Source: Oleiagrimonas sp963817755
Lineage (GTDB): Bacteria > Pseudomonadota > Gammaproteobacteria > Xanthomonadales > Rhodanobacteraceae
NCBI GenBank assembly: GCA_963817755.1
Contig: CAWFPB010000003.1
Location: 496,001-560,000 of the forward strand
Length of the DNA stretch: 64,000 bases
Reading direction: 5' to 3'
Shown piece after piece: positions 24,921 to 31,596 of the stretch (position 1 is its first letter; each line of letters starts with the position of its first letter). The notes beneath the pieces are model-generated. The model made no database searches and had not been told where the DNA came from. It was given only the letters and a program-made list of their open reading frames with translations. A program made the translations under genes and the position numbers.

Positions 24921-25706
24921 ATGGCCGAGTTCAAGCTACCGAAAAACTCCAGGATCCAGAAGGGCAAGCACTACGCGGCAAAGGGCGCGAAGAAACCGCG
25001 TACCTTCAAGATCTATCGCTGGAGTCCGGACGATGGCCAGAATCCGCGCATGGACACCTACGAGGTGGACCTGGCCAGCTGCGGCCCCATGGTTCTGGAC
25101 GCGTTGCTGAAGATCAAGAACGAGATCGATCCGACGCTGACCCTTCGCCGTTCCTGCCGCGAGGGCATCTGCGGCAGTTGCGCGATGAATATCGACGGTA
25201 CCAACACGCTGGCCTGCACCACGTCCATCGAGGACTGTGGCAAGGGCGAGATCGCTATCTACCCGCTGCCGCACATGCCGGTGGTCAAGGACCTGGTGCC
25301 GGACCTGACGCATTTCTACGCGCAGTTCGCCTCGATCAAGCCGTGGCTGCGCACGCAGAGCCCTGCACCCTCGGCCAGGGAGCGCCTGCAGTCGCCGGAG
25401 GACCGCAAGAAGCTCGACGGCCTGTACGAGTGCATCCTGTGCGCCTGCTGCTCGACCAGTTGCCCCAGCTACTGGTGGAACGGCGACAAGTACCTGGGCC
25501 CGGCCATCCTGCTGCAGGCCTACCGCTGGATCGCCGATTCGCGCGACGAGGACACCGGCAACCGCCTGGACGACCTGGAAGACCCGTTCAAGCTGTACCG
25601 CTGCCACACCATCATGAACTGCGCGCGGACCTGCCCGAAGGGCCTGAATCCCGCCAAGGCCATCGCCGAGATCAAGAAGCTGATCGTCGAGCGCCGTTCG
25701 GCCTGA
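24921..25706 (+). CDS. sdhB: Succinate dehydrogenase iron-sulfur subunit
   Basis: A 261-residue protein that carries electrons from FAD to ubiquinone over three clusters. The [2Fe-2S] site is RRSCREGICGSCAMNIDG with a fourth Cys in LACTTSIEDCG. The [4Fe-4S] and [3Fe-4S] sites are CILCACCSTSCPSYWWN and CHTIMNCARTCPKGLNP. It is somewhat longer than the E. coli protein (238) because of an N-terminal lysine-rich extension of about 25 residues (RIQKGKHYAAKGAKK), seen in other Xanthomonadales. It is last in the operon and is followed by a strong terminator. Confidence 0.96.
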   Translation: MAEFKLPKNSRIQKGKHYAAKGAKKPRTFKIYRWSPDDGQNPRMDTYEVDLASCGPMVLDALLKIKNEIDPTLTLRRSCREGICGSCAMNIDGTNTLACTTSIEDCGKGEIAIYPLPHMPVVKDLVPDLTHFYAQFASIKPWLRTQSPAPSARERLQSPEDRKKLDGLYECILCACCSTSCPSYWWNGDKYLGPAILLQAYRWIADSRDEDTGNRLDDLEDPFKLYRCHTIMNCARTCPKGLNPAKAIAEIKKLIVERRSA

Positions 25707-25726
25707 GTCCAACGAAGCCGACACAC

Positions 25727-25766
25727 GCAAAAGCCCGGACGGCACCACCGTCCGGGCTTTTCTTTT
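25727..25766 (+). terminator. Rho-independent terminator after sdhB
   Basis: AAAAGCCCGGACGG at 25729-25742 pairs with CCGTCCGGGCTTTT at 25748-25761 across a 5-base loop, followed by more T. It ends the sdh operon, and its A/T symmetry lets it also act on the leftward gene that stops at 25805. Confidence 0.92.
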
Positions 25767-25804
25767 TGCATCGCCGCCGACGGGTGCGCAGTGCTATGCG
25801 CGAT

Positions 25805-26602
25805 TCACTTCCCGACTTTGCGGAACTTGTAGACGAACTGGTCGGTGTGGCCGCGGATGGACGGATCGAAGATCTTGATGTCGTGCGGATCCTTCGGATT
25901 GCGCAGCACGTTGCTGGCGCCGACGAAGGTGAACCCGGCCGCGCGCACCTGCTTCTTCACGGTGACCGGGTCGATGCGATGCAGGGTGGAGGTGTCGGAC
26001 AGGCCCGCGCCCTTCGGCGCGACGTGGTCGTTGACCACGAAGATACCGCCGGGCTTGAGCACCCTGCGTACCTCGGTGGCCAGCATCTTCGGCGTGATGT
26101 GGCCGAGGCCGGCGTTGTTGTAGTCGTGCATGTTCTCGGCGGTGAACACCAGGTCGGCCGTTTTTGGCGACGCCAGCTTGTTCGCCGGCTGCTCCAGCAC
26201 CGTCACATTGGCATAGTGCGGGTCGGCGGCGATGGCCCGGACCGCGGCGGCGCCCTTGGGGAAGGCCTTGGCCGTGGCGTCCGGGATCACGGTGTACACG
26301 TGGCCGGTCGGGCCCACGATCGAGCTGAACATGCGCGTCCAGTAGCCACGGCCGGGCTCGAGTTCGACCACGATGTCGCCGGGCTTGACCCCGGAAAAGG
26401 CCAGGATGGGGCCGGGCCGGCGCCGGGCATCGACTTTGGCGTCGGCGGCGCGGGCCGGATCGGCCATGGCCCTGGCCACGTAGGCGGGAATCTTGACGTG
26501 GGCCGGTTGTCCGCGATTGGCCCAGGCGGTCGCGGAAAGGATCAGGCCGAGCGCGAAGCCGGCCACCAGCGTACGGGTGAGGTTTCGGTTCATGCGCATC
26601 AT
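25805..26602 (-). CDS. Exported class I SAM methyltransferase-fold protein (COG4798-like)
   Basis: A 265-residue protein with an N-terminal signal peptide (TLVAGFALGLILSATAWA near residues 11-28), so it should act in the periplasm. The methyltransferase motif I region reads DIVVELEPGRGYWTRMF near residues 76-92, and motifs II-IV follow as ADLVFTAENMHDYNN and VLKPGGIFVVNDHVAPKGAG. The fold is therefore recognisable, but SAM is not normally present outside the cytoplasm, and the family (predicted methyltransferase COG4798) has no defined reaction. It is monocistronic, convergent with sdhB and upstream of the AGE epimerase stop. Confidence 0.83.
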   Translation of the reverse strand: MMRMNRNLTRTLVAGFALGLILSATAWANRGQPAHVKIPAYVARAMADPARAADAKVDARRRPGPILAFSGVKPGDIVVELEPGRGYWTRMFSSIVGPTGHVYTVIPDATAKAFPKGAAAVRAIAADPHYANVTVLEQPANKLASPKTADLVFTAENMHDYNNAGLGHITPKMLATEVRRVLKPGGIFVVNDHVAPKGAGLSDTSTLHRIDPVTVKKQVRAAGFTFVGASNVLRNPKDPHDIKIFDPSIRGHTDQFVYKFRKVGK

Positions 26603-26657
26603 GGAACCAGTATGCGCGCCTGTGCCGATCGCTTCCAGTATGGGCCGGAACCGATTC

Positions 26658-28040
26658 TCAGCTCGGTTCGATCACGTTGAGCACTTCGTAGCAGGCGCCC
26701 ATCGTGTGGTAATCGGTCTTGCCCGCGGGGCTCTTCTTGTTGTCGTACTTCTGGTTCATGCGGTCGAGGATGCGGTACCAGCCGCCGTACTGGTGATCGA
26801 CCATGTGCTGCCAGGCATAGGTCCAGATACGCTCGTACCAGAGCCAGTAGTCGTCGATATCGGTGCGATCCGCCAGCAGCGCGGCGGCGGCCAGGGTTTC
26901 GGCCTGGACCCAGAAATACTTGTCGTCGTCGCAGATGTTGCCGTCCGGATCGAAGCCGTAGCACAGGCCGCCGTAGCGCTTGTCCCAGGCCAGCGGCACG
27001 GCGGTATCGAACAGGCGACGTGCCGTGGGCACCAGCCAGTCCAGGCCGGGGCGTGCGACCTCGGCTTGACGCTCGCGTTCGGCCACGGGATCCAGCAGCG
27101 GGCGGCCCTCACTCCGGGGTGGCCCCGGGGACGGAGCCTCGCGACGCTGCGCGAGCGGACGCGACATCGGTTCCGCGGAACCGGGCACGCTGGCCGGATG
27201 GGCCAATTCGGCGGCCGGTCGACGGCAGTGGCGGTCCAGGAGCAGCAACAACTTGGCCCATTCGGTCTGGTGGCCGGGCTGGAATCCCCAGGGCCGGAAC
27301 AGGTGCTTGGGGTTGTCGCGGTTGTAGTCCCAGTCGACCTGCCAGTCCCGGTCGTAGTGTTCCCAGACCAGCCCGTTGGCGAGGGCCGCCTGCCGGCGCG
27401 TCATGTGGTCGGCGAGCAACAGCGCGCGATCGAGGTAGCGCGGTTTGCCGCTGGCCTCGTAGGCGCACAGCATGGCTTCGCACATGTGCATGTTGGCGTT
27501 CTGGCCCCGGTAGGGCGAGAAATGCCAGTCGGCATCGGCCTCGTCGCGGTACAGGCCGGCCTGCGCATCCCAGAAACGCTCCTCGAGCAGGTCCCAGGTC
27601 TCGTCCATCCATTCGGCCGCCTGCTCGGATCCTGCCTTGTGTGCAGTCGCGTAGGCCAGCAACACGAAGGCGACGCCGTAGCAGTGGTTGGTTCGGTCCT
27701 CGGCCAGTCCGTCCTTGATCGTCCAGACGTAGCCGCCGGTGGTGACGTCGCGGTGGATCTCGCGAAGGTAGCTCAGGCCGTGTCGGGCGGCCTCGGCGTA
27801 GCGTGTATTGCCGAAGTGGCGGGCAGCCATGGCAAAGTTGAATACGAAGCGCGCGCTGCTGACAAGATGTCGCTGGCGCGAGTCGTAAATGCTTCCGTCG
27901 TCGCGAAAATACTGGAAATACCCGCCCACCGGATCGATACAGCGGGGGTGGTAGAAGGCCATGGTGTCCGCGATGTGCTGGCGCAGGAATTCCCGAGAGC
28001 GGAAATCGGGCACGGGCGTGGCGGACAGCTTGGGTGTCAT
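26658..28040 (-). CDS. AGE-family epimerase/isomerase, probable mannose isomerase, with in-frame insertion
   Basis: A 460-residue (alpha/alpha)6-barrel enzyme of the N-acylglucosamine 2-epimerase family. Catalytic-region hallmarks are FNFAMAARHFG and YGVAFVLLAYATAH in the first half, QNANMHMCEAMLCAYEA, then FRPWGFQPGHQTEWAKLL with the catalytic His and, near the end, ICDDDKYFWVQAETLAAAAL. A stretch of about 58 residues at about 27045-27230, rich in Pro, Arg and Ala, interrupts the domain between LLLLLDRH and LDWLVPTARRLFD and has no counterpart in usual family members. Operon context with fructokinase and alpha-mannosidase points to mannose-to-fructose isomerisation. Its start overlaps the fructokinase stop by 4 bases. 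Confidence 0.82.
   Translation of the reverse strand: MTPKLSATPVPDFRSREFLRQHIADTMAFYHPRCIDPVGGYFQYFRDDGSIYDSRQRHLVSSARFVFNFAMAARHFGNTRYAEAARHGLSYLREIHRDVTTGGYVWTIKDGLAEDRTNHCYGVAFVLLAYATAHKAGSEQAAEWMDETWDLLEERFWDAQAGLYRDEADADWHFSPYRGQNANMHMCEAMLCAYEASGKPRYLDRALLLADHMTRRQAALANGLVWEHYDRDWQVDWDYNRDNPKHLFRPWGFQPGHQTEWAKLLLLLDRHCRRPAAELAHPASVPGSAEPMSRPLAQRREAPSPGPPRSEGRPLLDPVAERERQAEVARPGLDWLVPTARRLFDTAVPLAWDKRYGGLCYGFDPDGNICDDDKYFWVQAETLAAAALLADRTDIDDYWLWYERIWTYAWQHMVDHQYGGWYRILDRMNQKYDNKKSPAGKTDYHTMGACYEVLNVIEPS
27114..27180. repeat. Palindrome-rich insertion inside the AGE epimerase gene
   Basis: Three palindromes lie in a row: CCGGGG-TGG-CCCCGG (27114-27128), CTCGCG-ACGCTG-CGCGAG (27138-27155) and TTCCGCGGAA (27171-27180). 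They fall exactly in the protein segment that is extra relative to the enzyme family. This looks like a REP-type or other small palindromic element that inserted in frame. Confidence 0.5.
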
Positions 28041-29011
28041 CGACTCGCTTCCATGAATGCGGCAACTTCCGTGGCGTCGGGCATGGCGGTGAACGAGCCA
28101 CGCCGGGTGACGGTCAATGCGCCGCACGCGGCGGCATGACGAAGTGTCGCATGAAGCCGGGGAATGTTCATGATCCAGCCGTCGAGGTCGTCAGGGCCGA
28201 TGTCCTGCTCGGCCATCTGTTGCAACAACCCGGCGACAAACGCATCGCCGGCTGCGGTACTGTCGACGACTTCGCACGTCGCGACCGGAAGTTCGCCCTC
28301 CGCGTCGCGGGCAAACCAGCGCAGCGGTGCGCCGCCGTCGGTGACCACGAGCAGGCGCGGATGCCCCGACCACAATCGTTCCAGGAGGGCCTCCTCGCCA
28401 TCGACGGCGAGGTAGTCCAGTTCCTCGGCGCTGAGCTTGACGATGTCGGCCAGTTCCAGCCCGCTCCACATGATCGTGCGCGGATCGTCCACCGCATCCC
28501 AGCGTGCCGGGCGCAGGTTCAGGTCGAAGCTGACCAGGGCCCCGGCTTCACGCGCCCGCCGCATACCCTCGCGCGTGGCCACGGCCAGTTCCGGTTCGCT
28601 CATGCTCAGCGAGCAGGCGTGCAGCAGTGCGCAGTCCTCGAAGGCATCCGGAACGAAATGTTCGTTGCGGAACAGCATGTCGGCCGACGGCGGGCGATAG
28701 AACACGAAACTGCGCTCGCCGTGTTCGTCCAGGTCCACGAAGGCCAGGGCGGTGGGCGCTTGTGCAGTACGCACGACAAAGCGCGTGTCCACGCCGTGGC
28801 CCTGCAGCTGGTCGACCAGGAAATCGCCGAAGCGGTCGCTGCCGAGCATGCCGACGAAACGTGCCGCGCCACCCAGGCGCGCCACGCCGACTGCGACATT
28901 GGCCTGGCCGCCGCCGGCGAACGGGACGTAGGCGCGGCTGAAGCCGCGCTCATCCCTGCCGTCGGGATGGAAGTCGATCAGCGCTTCGCCGAAACAAAGG
29001 ATGGTTTTCAT
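28037..29011 (-). CDS. PfkB-family fructokinase
   Basis: A 324-residue sugar kinase of the ribokinase/PfkB family. The N-terminus CFGEALIDFHPDG and the GGGQANVAVGVARLGG stretch near residues 31-46 form the substrate site. The second PfkB signature reads DSTAAGDAFVAGLLQQM near residues 252-268 with the catalytic Asp. The likely reaction is ATP-dependent phosphorylation of fructose to fructose-6-phosphate. The ATG at 29011 has GGAGAAG upstream and gives the normal N-terminus; the longer open frame to 29110 is not used. It lies between the FucP-like transporter and the epimerase in one operon. Confidence 0.88.
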   Translation of the reverse strand: MKTILCFGEALIDFHPDGRDERGFSRAYVPFAGGGQANVAVGVARLGGAARFVGMLGSDRFGDFLVDQLQGHGVDTRFVVRTAQAPTALAFVDLDEHGERSFVFYRPPSADMLFRNEHFVPDAFEDCALLHACSLSMSEPELAVATREGMRRAREAGALVSFDLNLRPARWDAVDDPRTIMWSGLELADIVKLSAEELDYLAVDGEEALLERLWSGHPRLLVVTDGGAPLRWFARDAEGELPVATCEVVDSTAAGDAFVAGLLQQMAEQDIGPDDLDGWIMNIPRLHATLRHAAACGALTVTRRGSFTAMPDATEVAAFMEASR

Positions 29012-29028
29012 GATGCTTCTCCAGAGTC

Positions 29029-30357
29029 TCAGCTGGCCGCTGCGGCGGCTTCGGGCAGGTTGCGCAACTTCGAGCCACTCAGGCCGTAGAACAGGATGTA
29101 ACCGTAGCAAAGCAGCGGCAGGATGAAGGAAAGCTGCAGGCCGATGCTGTCCGCCAGGGCACCCTGCGCCAGCGGAATCAGCGCACCGCCGACGATCGCC
29201 ATGATCAGCAGGCTGGAGGCCTTGTCGGTCAGCGGCCCGAGCCGCTCGATGCCGAGGGCGAAGATGGTCGGGAACATGATCGAGTTGAACAGGCCGATGG
29301 CGATCACGCTGTACATGGCCGTGGGACCGTGGGTCAGCATGCTGGTCACCAGCAGCCCGCCGGCCACCACCGAGAAGGTCGCCAGCAGCTTGCGCGGGTT
29401 CATCCAGGCCAGCAGGAACGTGCCGATGAAACGGCCGACCATGGCGCCGCCCCAGTAGAACGAGACGTAGTGCGAGGCCTGCTGTTCGCTGATGTGGCCG
29501 ATGTCGGGCAGCGAGATGTAGTTGATCATGAAGCTGCCGATGGACACCTCCGCGCCGACGTAGAAAAAGATCGCCGCGACGCCGAAGGCCACGTGCGGCA
29601 CCCGCAGCGCATCGAGCAGGGTGTGCCGGACCGGATCGGCCTGCTCGGTCTTGTCAGCCAGTGCCGGCAGGTGGAACAGCCAGACGATGGCGGCCAGCAC
29701 GAACAGTGCCACGGCCAGGCCCAGATAAGGGACCTGCACCGACTGCGCCTGCTGCGCGCGGTAGGCTGCCTGCTGGGTGGCGGGCAGGGCGGCCACCTCG
29801 ACGGCCTTTTTCACCACGTGCGACAGGATCAGGTACCCGCCGAAGATCGGGGCCAGCGTGGTGCCCATGGAATTGAGGGTCTGTGCCAGCGTCAGCCGGC
29901 TCGAACCGGTGCGTTCGGGGCCCAGCAGGGCCACGTAGGGATTGGCCGCCACCTGCAGCACGGTGATGCCGGTCGCGAGCACGAACAGTGCGCCCAGGAA
30001 CAGCGGATAGCTGCGCCACTCGGCCGCCGGCAGGAAGCCCAGCGCGCCGATGCCGGCGATGGTCAGGCCGGCGACGATGCCGCGCTTGAAGCCCACGCGG
30101 TCGACCAGCCAGCCGCTGGGCAGCGACATCAGGAAGTACGCGCCGAAAAAGGTGAACTGCACCAGCATGACCTGGAAATAGCTCAGCTCGAATGCGGCCT
30201 TCAGGTGCGGGATCAGGCTGTCGTTGAGTGCGGTCAGGAACCCCCACATGAAGAACACCAGGGTCAGCGCGGTCAGCGCCATGGGGTAGTAGGTGTACCG
30301 CTGTCCTCCGGGGCCGGAGGGAGTGCCTTGCGCGGGGATGCTTGGAGTCGATGCCAT
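29029..30357 (-). CDS. FucP-family sugar/H+ symporter
   Basis: A 442-residue major facilitator with 12 membrane segments. The FucP-type signature FFMWGFLTALNDSLIPHLK (residues about 36-54) with the functional Asp and Asn is present, as is LQVAANPYVALLGPE near residue 129 and SIMFPTIFALGIERLG near residue 370. Relatives import L-fucose, glucose/galactose or mannose by proton symport. The operon context (GH92 mannosidase, epimerase, fructokinase) favours mannose. The ATG at 30357 has GAGG upstream. It follows the LacI gene by 17 bases, so the two are co-transcribed. Confidence 0.87.
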   Translation of the reverse strand: MASTPSIPAQGTPSGPGGQRYTYYPMALTALTLVFFMWGFLTALNDSLIPHLKAAFELSYFQVMLVQFTFFGAYFLMSLPSGWLVDRVGFKRGIVAGLTIAGIGALGFLPAAEWRSYPLFLGALFVLATGITVLQVAANPYVALLGPERTGSSRLTLAQTLNSMGTTLAPIFGGYLILSHVVKKAVEVAALPATQQAAYRAQQAQSVQVPYLGLAVALFVLAAIVWLFHLPALADKTEQADPVRHTLLDALRVPHVAFGVAAIFFYVGAEVSIGSFMINYISLPDIGHISEQQASHYVSFYWGGAMVGRFIGTFLLAWMNPRKLLATFSVVAGGLLVTSMLTHGPTAMYSVIAIGLFNSIMFPTIFALGIERLGPLTDKASSLLIMAIVGGALIPLAQGALADSIGLQLSFILPLLCYGYILFYGLSGSKLRNLPEAAAAAS

Positions 30358-30374
30358 GCTGGAAGCCTCGGGTT

Positions 30375-31397
30375 TCAGCTGAGGATGGGTGGACAGGTGC
30401 TGGCACGTACCACCAGCACGGACGAGGTGAGAATGTCCGTCGGATCGGAGTCCGGCAGGCGGATGCGCTCGAGGATGCGTTCGGCGGCCTGGCGACCGCG
30501 TGCTCGCGGGGCGGTGGCGATGGTGGTCAGCGGGGGCAGGCTGACGGCCGCTTCGGGAACGTCGTCGAAGCCGATGACCGCAAAGTCGTGGCCGGGTCGG
30601 CGGCCGCGAGCGTACAGGCCCAGCATCAGCCCCAGGGCGACCACGTCGTTGTAGCAGACCGCAGCGGTCGGCACGGGGTCGCGCACGAACAAAGCCGCGC
30701 TCTGCAGGGCCGCCTCCACGCGGGTGGGCGCGCTCTCGATCAGCCATGGCGGCTCGACCTCGATGCCGGCCTCGCGCATGGCGTGCAGATACCCTTCGCG
30801 GCGTTCGCGACAGGCGCTGGAGGCGGCGTGGCCGCCGAAGAAGGCGATGCGTCGGTGGCCCAGCTCCAGCAAGTGGCGGGTAGCCATGCCGGCACCGTGA
30901 CGATTGTCCAGCGAAAGCAGGTCCCAGTGCGGCTGTTGCAGCCTGCGGTTGAACACGAGCACCGGTGTGTGCGCACCGACGATCTCGCGCAGCTCCGCGC
31001 CATCGCTGTGCTCGGCTGGGGACAGGATGATGCCGGCCGGGGCGTGTTCGGCAAGCGAGGCCAGGACCCGTCGCTGGCGCTCGGTCGATTCGCTGGTGCT
31101 GCCCAGCAGGGTCACGAAGCCCTCCGCGGCCAGGGCCTCGTCGACGCCGGCGGCGAATTCGGCGAAGAAGGGGTTGGACAGGTCGTTGATGACCAGGGCC
31201 ACGCTGGAGGAGGTGCGTTGGCGCAGGTTGGCCGCGGCACGGTTGTAGACGTAGCCCTGCCGCTTGATCTCGGCCTCAACGCGGTGGCGGGTGCCGTCGG
31301 CGACCAGCGGGCTGTTGCGCAGCACCAGCGAGACGGTGGCGCGCGAGACGCCGCATCCGCGGGCGACATCGTCCAGGGTCACGCGGTGACGCGTCAC
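30375..31397 (-). CDS. LacI-family regulator of the mannoside locus
   Basis: A 340-residue repressor. Residues 5-25 form the helix-turn-helix (TLDDVARGCGVSRATVSLVL) and the hinge helix lies around residues 45-60 (NRAAANLRQRTSSSVALVI). A periplasmic-binding-protein-like sugar domain follows, ending in SSVLVVRASTC. The GTG at 31397 is chosen since GGGGGA lies 5 bases upstream and it gives the normal LacI N-terminus; the upstream open frame to 31538 has no family match. It is the first gene of the operon with transporter, kinase and epimerase. Palindromes upstream of itself and of the GH92 gene suggest it represses both directions and is released by a sugar inducer. Confidence 0.88.
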   Translation of the reverse strand: MTRHRVTLDDVARGCGVSRATVSLVLRNSPLVADGTRHRVEAEIKRQGYVYNRAAANLRQRTSSSVALVINDLSNPFFAEFAAGVDEALAAEGFVTLLGSTSESTERQRRVLASLAEHAPAGIILSPAEHSDGAELREIVGAHTPVLVFNRRLQQPHWDLLSLDNRHGAGMATRHLLELGHRRIAFFGGHAASSACRERREGYLHAMREAGIEVEPPWLIESAPTRVEAALQSAALFVRDPVPTAAVCYNDVVALGLMLGLYARGRRPGHDFAVIGFDDVPEAAVSLPPLTTIATAPRARGRQAAERILERIRLPDSDPTDILTSSVLVVRASTCPPILS

Positions 31398-31442
31398 GCG
31401 GTCCCCCGGGGCCGGTGAAGCGGGTTTTGTATGCAGCGCAGC

Positions 31443-31480
31443 AGCATAAGCCGTGATGGTGTGATTTTGGATCGATCCAA
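31443..31480 (-). promoter_or_regulatory. LacI-family operator and -10 region of the leftward mannoside operon
   Basis: TTGGATCGATCCAA at 31467-31480 is a perfect 14-base palindrome with a central CG, the typical LacI-family operator form. Read leftward, a -10-like TATGCT occupies 31448-31443, so the operator overlaps the -35 area (TCCAAA, 17 bases from the -10). It lies 70 bases upstream of the LacI start. Confidence 0.68.
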
Positions 31481-31566
31481 TACCGGACCCGCGAGGTTGT
31501 CCGGCGACTCGAGCCATCATGCATTGCAGCGTGTCCACGGTGCAATGGCGTGCTAGCTTGACGCGG

Positions 31567-31582
31567 TTTGGATCGATTCAAA
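31567..31582 (+). promoter_or_regulatory. LacI-family operator upstream of the GH92 gene
   Basis: TTTGGATCGATTCAAA is nearly identical to the leftward operator and symmetric apart from one position pair. It lies 14 bases before the GH92 start codon. TTGACG at 31558-31563 may be the -35 box, with the operator in the spacer; a good -10 box is not obvious. Confidence 0.65.
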
Positions 31583-31596
31583 TTCGGGGGTTCGTC

